A stretch of 64,000 bases of DNA. Origin: Incurvaria masculella (taxonomy: Eukaryota; Arthropoda; Insecta; Lepidoptera; Incurvariidae). The notes under the pieces were generated by a model, which did no database searches, was not told the DNA's origin, and saw only the letters and a program-made list of their open reading frames with translations. The stretch spans positions 23,764,001-23,828,000 of the forward strand of contig OX335647.2 in assembly GCA_946894095.1 (NCBI GenBank). Direction: 5' to 3'. Shown here in pieces: positions 50,001-60,974 of the stretch (position 1 is the stretch's first letter; every line of letters begins with the position of its first letter). Both the position numbers and the translations under genes were made by a program.

Positions 50001-50775
50001 CTTAGGCGGAGATAATAGTTGTAACAGGAACTAAAGATTAACGAAACGTAGTACTTTGTTACGTCACTTTGTGATTTCGTCCACACAAAATGTGTTAACG
50101 TGACGTCACAGAGTACTACTTTTCGTTACTGTTTTTAGGCTGAGATAAATAGTCGTATCAGAAACTAAGGCTGAGATAAATAGTCGTAACAGAAACTAAG
50201 ACTAACGAAAAGTAGTACTTTGTGACGTCAATTTTCATGACTTTGAGATTTCGTCCGTACAAAATGTGTAAAAGTGACGTCACAAAGTATTACTTTTCGT
50301 TGGTATTAGTTTACCGAAACTAATGCTAACGCAAAGTAGTACTTTGTGACGTCACTTTGACACGATTTGTATGGACGAAATCTCAAAGTAATGCCAATTG
50401 ACGTCACAAAACACTACTTTTCGTTAGTCTTAGTTTCTGTTACGACTATTTATCTCAGCCTAAGACTAACGGAAAGTAGTACTTCGTGACGTCACTTTGA
50501 CACATTTTGTATGGAGGAAGTCTTCAAAGTAATGCAAAGTGACGTCACAAAGTAGTACTTTTCGTAAGCCTTAGGCTGAGATTAATAGTCGTAACAGAAA
50601 CTAAGACTAACGAAAAGTAGTACTTTGTGACGTCAATTTGCATTACTTTGAGATTTCGCCCATACAAAACGTGTCAAAGTGACATCACAAAGTACTACTT
50701 TGCGTTAGCATTAGTTTCGGTGACGACTATTTATTTCAGCCTTAGTTACGGTTACGACTATTTATCTCAGCCTAT
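50001..50775. mobile_element. Cluster of nested palindromic CRE-bearing MITEs
   Basis: At least four copies of the same family are joined or nested in 775 bp; the gctgagataaatagtcgta end occurs repeatedly in both orientations. I count eight perfect TGACGTCA sites (50101, 50223, 50275, 50347, 50399, 50488, 50540, 50628) plus two one-base variants. The cluster lies in the long intron of the PP2C gene. Confidence 0.85.
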
Positions 50776-50831
50776 GCTGAAATACATGGACGTAACTTGT
50801 ACTCGGCTTAGCCAAATAATTCCTTCCTTTT

Positions 50832-51070
50832 TAGGGTTCCGTAACCCTATTACTAAGCCTCCGCTGTCCGTCCGTCCGTCTGTCTCATGAACCGTACAGG
50901 TAGGCAGCTAAAATTTTCACAGAGTGCGCTAAAACAACAAATAGGCAAAATAAAAAAATAATAAACATTAAAGGGGGGGCCCCATAAAAAAACGTGATTT
51001 TTTGTGTTAAATCTTGTACGATGGTACGTAACCCTTCGTGTGCGAGTCCGACTCGCACTTGGCCGGTTTT
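50832..51070 (+). mobile_element. GGTTCCGTACC-type dispersed element, copy 6
   Basis: This copy has lost the cccaaagggtgcc segment near the start and part of the middle, but retains tccgactcgcacttggccgg at its end. It lies just beyond the palindromic MITE cluster. Confidence 0.72.
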
Positions 51071-51262
51071 CGATCAATACATTTCATGTCAGAATTGACA
51101 TTCTAAAGGCATTCTTTGACTTAGGCAAGTACGAGTAATCTTTATGAATCTTAACACCTCATCAATATTGTTTCCGTTTTCGTTACATCAAAATAACCGT
51201 TTATTCATGTGTCTTGAACGTTTTTTACTCAACCTGTTAGTTAAGTGCTAGACCCCTGTTTT

Positions 51263-51372
51263 CACCACCTCCAGTTACCTGAAATCCGATAGTTAACTTT
51301 CGGCTACATTGCATATTTGTATGATGTAACCGAAAGATAACTTTGGGATTTTTGTAGCTGGAGGTGGTGGAA
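51263..51372. mobile_element. Short palindromic MITE, copy 1
   Basis: The ends caccacctccagttacc and ggtggtgg... invert, and inside aaagttaactttcggctac pairs with gtaaccgaaagataacttt. A second copy lies at 53146. Confidence 0.65.
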
Positions 51373-51863
51373 CCGGGCGAGAGACAGCTAATAATATCCA
51401 TCACATAATATTACCTTATTATACAAAAATATAGGTGTCTAGCCAGGACCTCCAGTTCAAATTGGCAAAAAAACGCAACATTATATGCATAAATAAATGA
51501 CAGAAAATAGGTAAGAATTTTTGTTAAATTCCCGCCGCGCGGTAGCAAGTGACGCTGGACTAGTTCATTATGTCCGCGCAGCCGACGCGAACGTGAGCGG
51601 CATGCGAGGTGGGGACGGAGGGTCGCGGGACGACAACACTCACTGCTCTATTCGTACGGGAAATGTCCTGCCTGGGGCGATACGTCTTTATAACTCGTCC
51701 CCGCGTCTTCCCCTCCGCCCCTCCGCCCCGCCGACCCTCCGGCGGCACACCCCCGCCGCCCGCCCTGTGGAGATCGATGGTGCGAGCAGCTTCGACCATA
51801 GCACCACAGCGTAGAGCCATCGCTCACGCCTGGACAGTTCCGGAGCCCAACTCATCGAGGCAT

Positions 51864-52242
51864 GTTTGAAGGTTTTGGTAATTATGCAGTTTGATGGTTA
51901 TTGCGAAAAACTATGGGATTTTTTTTTTCTTCGGAAACTGGTTGCTCTGATTGCAACAAGTGGGGGGAGGAAAAAAAAAATACATAATTTAATACCTACT
52001 AAAGCTTTTCATGCTCTATAATTTTTTTTTTTATAAATTAACCTTAACCTAACTGGTCCATGTCGGGATGGCGCATGTCGGTTGCAAACGCTTTATGGGA
52101 ATTTATGGGAAAATTTTGGCTCTCCCCATGAAATATCATTTGTTATTATACAATAAACAGCTTCACAGAGGAAAAAAAATATTCCCATAATTTTCCGCAA
52201 AAGTCCTCAAACTGCATAATAACCAAGGTTTTCTTCCTGTTG
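51864..52242. mobile_element. Candidate MITE with about 85-bp inverted ends
   Basis: The left arm (gaaggttttggtaattatgc, agtttgatgg) matches the reverse complement of 52150-52240 (tcaaactgcataataaccaa, ggttttcttcc) with several mismatches. The interior is AT-rich with poly(A/T) runs. Confidence 0.55.
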
Positions 52243-52494
52243 TGTGAGATTTTTCTTGTGTCGCGCACGCAACCACACAAATCGTAATTAAAAATAAATC
52301 GAAGACTAATGCGTACTCGTAGTAAGTAAGAAGTACTATATGCGTGATTCCACAGAGCGTAAACAGCCGGCCGGACAGTTGATGCTCTGAGGCGTAAGGC
52401 CATGTCACACGGGGCGGGTTCTTGGCGTTATTTCGAGTACCAAATCGGCCCGAATGGATATTAGAAGACCAAAGCAAAATACCCATTCCAATAC

Positions 52495-52878
52495 TTTTTT
52501 TTTTATGTGACTGGACATGGATGGCTAATACCACAAGTTCTGTCATGGTATTAGCCTATCACACCACATGGGAATTAGGTGCCATCCCAGAACCTTCCTT
52601 ATATTGCACGGCTACATTGAACTGGATGGAAAACACGGACAATTTTCATTGCCGCTTCGACCATCGTTCATCCAATGCGATGGTACCAACCCGGGCGGGA
52701 TAAACCCTACCACCTAGTAAGTAAGGAAGGAGACCTACAGCTTAACGTGGAATCCGAACCACGGCCAGCCTCTCTCAACGGTCGAATGGTCACCCATCCA
52801 AGACCAGGCCGGACCCAGCGTTGCTTAACTTCGGAGAGCGATCTCCGAAGTGTCGCGCCACTGGGCCACTGAGGCTGA
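52495..52878 (-). mobile_element. SINE with 5S-rRNA-like head, copy 2
   Basis: This copy has the same structure and length as the one at 48938 and differs from it at roughly one site in twenty-five. It has the same orientation, the same head with the GGATGGGTGACC block, and a poly(A) tail seen as a poly(T) run at 52495 on the plus strand. No clear target-site duplication was found. Confidence 0.82.
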
Positions 52879-53145
52879 CTGCTCGAATACTGCTCGAACC
52901 TTGCATATGATTTATCAAAATTAATATTCTACATTGAAAAAAGACCTAGCATCATATAAGTACGAACTTATTAATTCATAACTTACTGGGAAAAACGATT
53001 TTAGACTTCTGTGGGTTTTTAAACTATATTGTATATCCGTCCGCACATGCCTTGATGGTGGACCGCACGCGGTACGAAACGTCGGCCAACATGGTCGCGT
53101 CACAATCTGGAGGGCAAAAGTCGGCGCACGTTACTTAACCATGAT

Positions 53146-53262
53146 TTCTCCACCTCCAGCTACCTTAAATCCGATAGTTCACCGTCGGTTACCTTGCATA
53201 TTTACACGGTACAACCGAAAGATAACTTTGGGAATTTTGTAGCCGGAGGTAGTGAAAACGGG
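53146..53262. mobile_element. Short palindromic MITE, copy 2
   Basis: It matches the copy at 51263 in order (cacctccagctacct, aaatccgatagtt, aaccgaaagataactttggg, gccggaggtagtg). The two copies are the same way round. Confidence 0.65.
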
Positions 53263-53546
53263 CGTAAAAGTATTCACCATTTCAAGCATTGAATAGATAT
53301 GACTGTGGAAAATTAAATAACTAGAGACCTGTGGTTATGAATATTTAGAACCATTGAACCTAGAAACGTAAAATGTATACAGTGGCTTTCTGTTAAGATA
53401 ATAAAACAATAGGTAAGGATTATTCAAAAATCGATTGCTAAGGGAGTGAAAGAGGTAAAAATAATCGATTTTGGAGAACAAATTTTAACAGTAGCTTTCT
53501 TTAAAGATCAAAGTTTGCTACGAAAGAATTATTTGGAACTCAGCTG

Positions 53547-54095
53547 TTAAGGTGGCCCAACCCGGCGGGCCTAACTCATTCGCGGGCACGGTACAAATGG
53601 TGCTGTTGCGCTCTGGGACCTTCTCTGTTTCAAAGAATAAGACAGGCTCCGTGACAAGGAAGATGCAACATGTCCACAAAAAAGACAATGTGCATAGGGT
53701 ATGATTTGGTAAGATTTACGAAAATTTTAATTTCAAAACGACTTATAGCTAAAAGTAGACCACGACCGCTGTAGTCAGAAATCTAACAAAAACCAAATAG
53801 ATTATAAATCTTGATTAAATAAGCTATGTCTGATGACTAATCTTTTTAAGATGTTCTTACTTTATCATTGCGTAATCCACCTCCAAAGTTATTGTATAAA
53901 ACGCGCAAAAAATTCGAACTTTCGGACCTTATAACTTAGAAACCAAACACAATTTTACAATGCCAATGGTCATCAGACATCTAGGTCGATCAAATAAAGC
54001 TATTTTGAGCAAAATTTTGGATCTCTGACAAGAAATATGGGCGTGATCTTCTTTCCCCTTTTGTATGGGGAGATGAGCGGGATGGGCCACCTTAA
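53547..54095 (+). mobile_element. 549-bp MITE at TTAA (copy 2)
   Basis: This is the same length and near identical to the copy at 38869, in the opposite orientation, again flanked by TTAA with TTAAGGTGGCC ends. It lies in the long PP2C intron, 377 bp from the mariner. Having two copies with the same boundaries at unrelated sites fixes the element's ends. Confidence 0.88.
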
Positions 54096-54471
54096 AGTGT
54101 AAAAGAGGCCAAAATCAACGAATTTTCTAATAACACACGAAATATCTAGAACAATTAAACCAAGAAATATATAATTTTTTAGAGTGGCTTAGTTGTATGG
54201 TAAGCATAGCACCTGTATAGTATACTTTCGAAATCCAACTGAGGGGAGTATACGAGGGCAAAATGTACAAACTCTCACATACTGAGCGCCTGATTTGAAA
54301 GAATTCTTATTACTCCATTACGTTAAGCAGGACATATGGCGTAAGCCAGGTCCTGAAATAAGTGTCCGACGCCCATGGGCTTTCATGGGGCGGAGAAAAC
54401 GAAGCTGGCCGGCCAGGTGCTTCTTCACACCATGTTTGAAGAATCCCGGTTTGTATTTTGGGAGAAATATT

Positions 54472-55750
54472 GGTTGGGGAAAAAGTTTCTTCGCATTTTT
54501 TAAGAAAATTCAAAACATTTTTTAATATGGTTTATTTACATTTAACTAAAGTATGTAGGTACCATTTTGTTCGATAACTTTTTGCCATCTTGTAGGTAGG
54601 GACATGATCCCATTGCTATAGAAATATTGGGACTTCTGATCAATATACCGCGACAAGTGGTTTTGGCAGTCCTCTCGTGATGTTAACCTGACACTGCCTA
54701 AAGAATTCTGAAGAGACCTAAACAGGTGGAAATCTGAAGGTGCAAGGTCAGGACTATACGGCGGATGCATTAACACCTCCCAGCCAAACTCTCTTAGTTT
54801 TTGCTGAGTGGCTAAAGATGTGTGAGGTCTAGCGTTATCATGATGAAAAACCACACCCCTTCTGTTGATTAATTCCGGCCGCTTTCTCTCAACTTCTTGC
54901 TTTAATCTCATAAGTTGTTCGCAGTAGAGTTCAGAATCGATGGTCCTGCCTGGTGGTAACAGCTCATAATGAATAATGCCCTTCCAATCCCACCACACAC
55001 ACAGCATCACCTTGTTGCGAGTTAACCCGGGTTTCGCCACAGTCTGTGAAGCTTGACCGGCCTTTGACCACGACCTTTTTCGCACGTTCTTGTCGTACGT
55101 GATCCACTTTTCATCACCAGTTATCAGCTTCTTCAAAAATGGTTCGGTTTCATTACGTCGTAATAAAGAATCACAAATGAGTACACGGTTCATTAGGTTT
55201 CTTTCAGTGAGCTCGTGAGGTACCCAAATATCGAGCTTTTTTGTGTACCCAGTTTTTTTCAAATGCGCCAAAACTGTTTTGTGGTCAATCCCTAGTTCTT
55301 CAGCTACGTCGTAACTACTGATATGCCGATCTTGCTCCACTTTTTCAAAAATGGCATCCATTTTATCCGTAATAGGGCGACCAGAGCGACGTGCATCTTT
55401 GACATCAAAATTTCCGGATTGAAAACGCTTAAACCAAATTTGTGCTACTCTCACACACACTGCACTAGGTCCATAAACATCGCAAATTTTTTTTGCGGCT
55501 TGCGTTGCATTTTTACCTTTTTTGTAGTAAAATTTTAAAATGTATCGAATTTCTTCATTAGATTCACTCATTTTGACAGTACGAAAAACAAATGAGAATC
55601 ACACATTTTCCTAATTTGAATTTTGAATTATGTTCTTTAAAATTTAAACTTTCAATGATACCAAAACCAGCCAGATACAAATAGTATAGCCAAAGAGATT
55701 TTATTACAAGTTCATACATACTATAATGCGAAAAGACTTTTTCCCCGACC
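54472..55750 (-). mobile_element. Complete mariner (Tc1/mariner, DD34D) transposon, copy 1
   Basis: This 1.28 kb element is bounded by inverted repeats of about 28 bp beginning GGTTGGGGAAAAAG on the left and GGTCGGGGAAAAAG on the right (read inward). The right end is followed by TA, the mariner target dinucleotide; the left flank reads TT where TA is expected, which could be a point change. It carries one uninterrupted transposase gene and lies in the long PP2C intron, on the same strand as the host gene. Confidence 0.93.
54546..55571 (-). CDS. Mariner transposase, full length (341 aa)
   Basis: This gene encodes a cut-and-paste DNA transposase that binds the element's terminal repeats and inserts at TA. 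The N-terminal half has a helix-turn-helix region (about residues 5-55, with WFKRFQSGNFDVKDARRSGR) and a second one at about 80-110. The WVPHEL linker is at 116-121. The catalytic triad is D153 (TGDEKWI), D245 (HHDNARPH) and D280 (YSPDLAPSDF), with 34 residues between the last two, the DD34D mark of mariner. The length matches the family's usual 340-350 aa and there are no stops or frameshifts. The start at 55571 is the first Met and gives the full N-terminus. The enzyme may be active. Confidence 0.95.
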   Translation of the reverse strand: MSESNEEIRYILKFYYKKGKNATQAAKKICDVYGPSAVCVRVAQIWFKRFQSGNFDVKDARRSGRPITDKMDAIFEKVEQDRHISSYDVAEELGIDHKTVLAHLKKTGYTKKLDIWVPHELTERNLMNRVLICDSLLRRNETEPFLKKLITGDEKWITYDKNVRKRSWSKAGQASQTVAKPGLTRNKVMLCVWWDWKGIIHYELLPPGRTIDSELYCEQLMRLKQEVERKRPELINRRGVVFHHDNARPHTSLATQQKLREFGWEVLMHPPYSPDLAPSDFHLFRSLQNSLGSVRLTSREDCQNHLSRYIDQKSQYFYSNGIMSLPTRWQKVIEQNGTYIL

Positions 55751-55984
55751 TATTATATCAGTTGGGAGTCGATTCCATAGTTTACCGACCCTACAGATAA
55801 AGGATCAACAGGATCAGTAGGCTCTTATTTTCGGAATGTCGACAGTACATTTCAATTCTGAAATCTAATTACAACGATGTAATTTCAATGTCGCTATGAA
55901 GGGGATGACAATTTGTATGGCTCATCCAATATTGATGCTACATACCGGCTACATAATTGTACCTATGCATGGCTCGATTTTTTT

Positions 55985-56808
55985 CCGCAATTTAAGGGCT
56001 ATTGTCATACAAGTGACCAGCAGTATGAAATGCTTATAGCTTGAGAACTAATTACCCGATTTACCACATCACGCTAACTTACCAGAGTGAGCCCCCACGA
56101 GAGGTGTGACCGGTGGGGTTTAGAGGCTCATAACTTGCGAACCACTCACTCGATTAATATGCGGATTGCATCTACGTATAGGATCTATGGGCGCGGTCAG
56201 ATTTTGGATGGGTGACCGTTTTCGATGTTGAGGCTGGCTGTGCTTTTTTTGAAACCGTGTTAAAAAAAATTTAGGTCCCCTTTCTTACTAACAAGGTGGT
56301 AGGGTTAATCCCGCCTGAGTCGGTACTTACCATGGCACTGAATGAAAGATGGTCGAAGCGGCAATACAAAAAGTTCGTGTTTCCATCCATGCCCATCAAT
56401 AAGGGTCAGTGCAGGATCGTCCTGGCGGCAAAGGCTTTTAAAATATTTGGAAAAAATTGGCTCCAATGTTTTACAATTTATTCATTTTATGGAAGGAATT
56501 TCCATAAAATGAATAAATGGAATTAAATTAATAAAATGAATAAATGGAAGGAATTTATTGGAAGGATTAGGAATTCCACTGAATTAATGAATGGTAATAT
56601 TTTGACATTTTCTAATTCAATCATGCCCACATCGGTTAAACCGATTTTGATTAAATTTCTTAGATAGATACATTGACTAATCTGTTCGTAAAGTGTCGAC
56701 TAGCCTTTTGACCAGCACTTTGGGTTACTATTTATCCAGCATATAATTTAGCCCGACATCAGTACAAAACGACATAGACGCAAGCGGAGCCGGGTACCTC
56801 AAATAGTA
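55985..56808 (+). mobile_element. Second Helitron-like fragment
   Basis: This shares with the element at 7675 the blocks gcgaaccactcactcg, ctacgtataggatct, GATGTTGAGGCTGGCTGTG and the 3' region gcaagcggagccgggtacc. The terminal CTAG has changed to ATAG and the 5' end is not visible. A SINE core splits it. Confidence 0.5.
56270..56436 (+). mobile_element. SINE body fragment inside a Helitron-like fragment
   Basis: The core of the same SINE (cttactaacaaggtgg, then ATCCCGCCTGAGTCGGTA) lies in the forward direction. It interrupts Helitron-like sequence that is continuous at 8.0-8.6 kb, so the SINE inserted later. Confidence 0.55.
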
Positions 56809-57439
56809 CCTAATATAGTCAGAAACTGACTAATCGCCAAATGAACAACAGGCACCCAGGCTTCTAGGGCTCGCTATATATAGCAGCACGTGAGGTGCTC
56901 ATAGTGAGATGCGTGCTGCGCCGCGCGACACATCCGAAGGTCCCGGCGACCATTCCCGCCACGCACACATCGAAGGTGACCTTGCAGAGTTGCAGGGAGG
57001 GTGTGCCGCTGCCGTCCAGGCGTGCCACTTCAACAAACACGACCTTTCTAATCCGAACACAAGAGGAGCAGTTGTCTTCCTAATCCGAACAAGAATAGAT
57101 CCGGTTGCGCACTACGGTATGCTCGGTTAAGAAAGAAGTGAACAGAACGAAATTATGCATTGTGGTTCGTAAACTGACGAATTAAAAAGTGAATGCTCAT
57201 CTATTGGAGAGATATAAATGAATCCTTATCAGTTTTTTTTACCTGAGGCTCAATGTAAAACTCCTTTGCCTTTCCATCTGTATACAGCATTGACAGCTGT
57301 CATTAGTCTTTGGAGCTGTAAGTGCTATGAGAATTGGAAGTTACGTAGCAGAAGGAAGGCGTGGACGTCATACAATAAGAGCCTTACGACAGTTAGTTTG
57401 ATTTGTGAGAGTGCAATTTTGACATAATAATTAGTATTC

Positions 57440-57777
57440 ATTAATTATTATTTCTTTATTGCCACATTTAAAAAAATATTTTTTAACATACATTTCTGTA
57501 GAAAATATATAAAAATAACTAAATAAATGGAGGGTCCACCAGCAGTAGAAAAAGCGGAGCTATCGGTGGTTGGGCCCCAAAGAAAGAAATCTTCGGACGA
57601 TGCGTGCAGTGTCGAGTGGATCGCCTTCTGAGCCAGACCCTTGATCCAGCTTTTATTCAAACCAAGGCAAGGTGTCGGTCGAGGCTTTTTGCGATCAGCC
57701 CATGTGCCGAAACGACTATGGGCACGACGATTGTCGAATCGACAGGCCACATTTCGGTAATCTCATGTTGCAGGTCT
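57440..57777 (-). pseudogene. LINE 3' end: C-terminal fragment plus 3' UTR
   Basis: On the minus strand, pieces in two frames read HEITEMWPVDSTIVVPIVV, SAHGLIAKSLDRHLA, then GLNKSWIKGLAQKAI and DTARIVRRFLSLGP before a stop at 57560. I recognise this block as the C-terminus often seen in lepidopteran LINE proteins, though I cannot name the clade. At least two frameshifts break it. An AT-rich tail with an AATAAAG signal runs to about 57440. The fragment is 5'-truncated, as is usual for LINEs. Confidence 0.65.
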
Positions 57778-58501
57778 AAATTATGTTAGATTTTTTCTGG
57801 TTCTTTAGAGAGGAATTAGGTTAGGTTTTTATGGGAATACCGTGACAGCAGGTTGCGGCTTTTAGTGGTCTGACGGCCGGCGGACGATGGAGGTGTCCGG
57901 GGCGCGGAAGGGGTGCGGATTTTCGAGGCACCGCCGCGCCGTAACGACAGCACAGACTGCTGAGAATCATGTGATATGGTCATTAGGTGTGTCTAAGCCA
58001 TTGCCGACCCGACGCGCCCTACCTGCGCATAACGTCAACACGACGGGTGGATAATGATCCACTTTACACTCGGCTGCAATTCATCTAAATATATTATTCA
58101 CATGCTATATAATCACGCTCTTATATAAATTTTCTTATATTTTTTTTCTGGGTTGCTATTCCAGTCAAAAACTTTGACATTGGTTGTTCTTTCTGAACCA
58201 GGCTTTGTAACAAATCTTTGGAGGAACAAGATAACAAGAAATTTTCGAATATGCGAACATGTTTAATCGATATCCTCAAGTTTTGCCACAACGGAAATTT
58301 TGCCAGAGGGAATTCGGCCCCTCTACACCCCTACTTCCGCGTCCAATGCGTAAAATATACCCCTCCCCATTGAATCAGCATGATATATTTTCTCGACCGT
58401 AGCGACCGGATGCGCTGCTTGTTTGGATTTGTGCTGTTCAAACAGACCATTTTAAAACAAAGTAAGGCATTTTTAACACATCATCCAATGCGTTGGCGAA
58501 G

Positions 58502-59088
58502 AGCTTCGGTTTCCTAGGATAGCGGTGCCGTCATAGAGCGGTCGTAATATTACGGATGACTTACTCGGCCATCTTTACGGTGACGACATGTGGAAAGTTC
58601 CACGACCGTCATTTTAAACAAACGTCAAACGAAATAGATAATTAATAAACCTTTTGTAAATTGTATTCACTCACTGAACTGTTTTATTTCAAATTACTCC
58701 TAGTTCATGCCACCAATTCTGTTTCAATTGACTTTTTCTGTATTTTTACTTTTTATATTATAAATAGCTTCATGGTTACGTACGAAATCTATTAAAATTT
58801 CGTCGTCCTCCCTGCTCCAAGAGTTGGAACTCATTTTGTACGTCAAAAAACACAAATACGTATTAAAAATTGCTTCACCGCTATCAATAAAACGTTCACG
58901 AAACTATCGATACTGTCAAGACGGCCGTCATGCGAATGGCGGCACCGCTTTTTGACATTACGGTGTCAGTTAACGCTCTCTAGGAAACCGCGCCATTTTG
59001 TTTACATAGACAACGTTCTAGTGACGTCATTCACCGCTGTATTACGACCGCTCTATGACGGCACCGCTATCCTAGGAAACCAGAGCTT
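58502..59088. mobile_element. 587-bp non-coding element with about 55-bp terminal inverted repeats
   Basis: The left end reads agcttcggtttcctaggat then agcggtgccgtcatagagcg; the right end is its reverse complement (cgctctatgacggcaccgct, atcctaggaaaccagagct). Near 58930-59000 a second, weaker copy of part of the end (atggcggcaccgc, ctctaggaaaccgcg) suggests internal duplication. No open frame of note lies inside. Confidence 0.75.
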
Positions 59089-59099
59089 AAGAGGTTGGG

Positions 59100-60540
59100 T
59101 ATATTCATGGAGCCTCACAGTCATCGTCGCGGACCGATACAGGTTTCGGAGTATCTCGATTTAGCGGTGGTCGATTCTGCACTTCTAGTCTGGCATAGGG
59201 TCTCTTTCACCACATCTACTTAAAGTTCTAATCTGTGCAACTGGAACTTGATTATAGCACAATAATAAAAAATGGCGAACACGAGCTTCGGGCGCATCTT
59301 TTGTGAGGTCCTTGAAGTAGTGGATTCAATATTATAAACATAGACATAACGCAGCTTTTTGAACTTTATTTGGATGAGACTGGTCACAAAAACTAGCCAA
59401 TACCAAGGAGACCCCGTTTAATCAGACCCAGGCCGAACTTCTTCACAAGTTCAATAATAGCAGATTTTATGATGCTTACGGGCTCACGCAGCGCCATGCT
59501 TATAACCTGAAATGTTCGTTGTTGGGAAGCAACCACGCCATATCGGTAGCACAAGATTAAATTTTAAGAGAACAGAATGAAATATTTGCGTATTATCAAG
59601 CAACGCCCTTTGTGATGAGTGAAGAAAGTTGACATTTAGCAGCATCCGTGTTTACGTGATAAGCTGACAAATATAAAACATCCGATAACTAATCAATATA
59701 CAACATTACATTTTATATTGGTCAGTAACTAGTACTAGAAGCAAAATAAAATAAAACAGTGACGGTTTGTTTAAGAGCATATGTTCCGTTAATTCTCCAG
59801 TAAATACTCGAAGAGTTAATCCTCGGATTAAATCCTGTAGTGAAAGTGATTACTTGATAACCATAGGATTTAACTCTGGAAAAAAATTGCTCGCTTGTAA
59901 ATTTTTACTCAATCGTGGAGTCCGTAGCGTGCAGTGGGTATAAAATCTGGGTAAGCTGAGTCTACAACATCAGAGTAGGTACCTACCCAATTTCAGTCCA
60001 CACAATTTTACCGAGCGAAAATAATAGACACAGCCTATAAAACAGTTTGTTGACGTGTTAGCATCCACAAATGCAGTCATTGTCTTGGTAAATTTTCGGT
60101 TAAAAATGCCTTACGTAGGCACTCCCATTTAGCTGTGTGAATTTGTCAGGTCCACATTGTATAATCTTCTACTAAACTTTTTATCAGCCCAGTTTCACCA
60201 CATTCACACATTTTAGTCCACCACAGACGCAGCCAAGTCGAGCCAGTTCATTCCGACCAAGCTGTGCTTTTCGGTCTTTTCGTATTGCACACCACTGGGT
60301 GGAGTGCACTATCTCTGGTTATTGTATGTCCGTCCTTTTTTTTTCACCTGACATAAATCTATAATAACCAGAAATATAACATTAACACTGCATTAAGTAC
60401 ACTTTCCAGCCTTAATCATTCTAATATTTAGAGTACGGTGCTCGAACCCACCGACCAACACCCACTTTTGTTGCCTACAATTTTCTGGTCACAGCCACAT
60501 CAAAATCTCCCACACTGGTTGTAATGCCCTGTCGCCACGT
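59100..60540. other. Intronic or flanking DNA of the PP2C gene, nothing recognised
   Basis: This is part of the 12.9 kb intron after exon B. There is no ORF or repeat of note. Confidence 0.45.
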
Positions 60541-60854
60541 TGCAGAGTTCTGGTCGCTGTCGACAAAATGTGCCGTGCTATGTGTGATCTTTCTGTGCAT
60601 TCCTTGCTACTGACTCAAGGCACACACAAAGCGGCACCAGATGGCGCTCTGCTTCCGGGTCGTGTGACAGACTGTAGGCCCTTTTCTAGTGTTGGAAGAG
60701 GTTTGAGGAGAGTATATTGTAGAATAGGGTATAATTTGGTAGCTTTGCGCATAAGCCCGCCTGCTGTAACCACTGTTACAAGGCGTACAATAAATAATTT
60801 TATTATTATTATTATTGGAATTTATCCATTCATCTACCTTTTGGAAGTACTTAC

Positions 60855-60948
60855 CAATGGCGCGAGATACTGCGAGCTGTCCGTTCACGCGCCACGTGCC
60901 CCAAAAAAGCACCTGCCCGCCCAGCGCCGTGATCCTCTCTCGCTCGTC
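60855..60948 (-). CDS. PP2C-family Ser/Thr phosphatase, internal exon B
   Basis: This 94-nt exon encodes [11 protein letters not shown], then [17 protein letters not shown], the PP2C segment before the catalytic GD. The acceptor is ...gacgcag and the donor is G|GTAAGT, a strong consensus. It begins in phase 0 and ends in phase 1; the split glycine codon is completed by the exon at 47760-47927. The resulting SRAIGDAKYKPYV is a typical PP2C core. The intron downstream is about 12.9 kb and is full of mobile elements. A decayed copy of exon A sequence lies just upstream, at about 61027-61105. Confidence 0.88.
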
Positions 60949-60974
60949 CTGCGTCGACAATACGTACTTCACTA

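Noticed and set aside
50101..50636. Clustered TGACGTCA sites as a dedicated enhancer
   Set aside because: They come with the MITE copies, so their number does not by itself show selection; kept only as a hypothesis in the findings.
56895..57130. GC-rich ORFs on both strands near 57 kb
   Set aside because: I recognise no family, and no splice sites or start context favour either strand.
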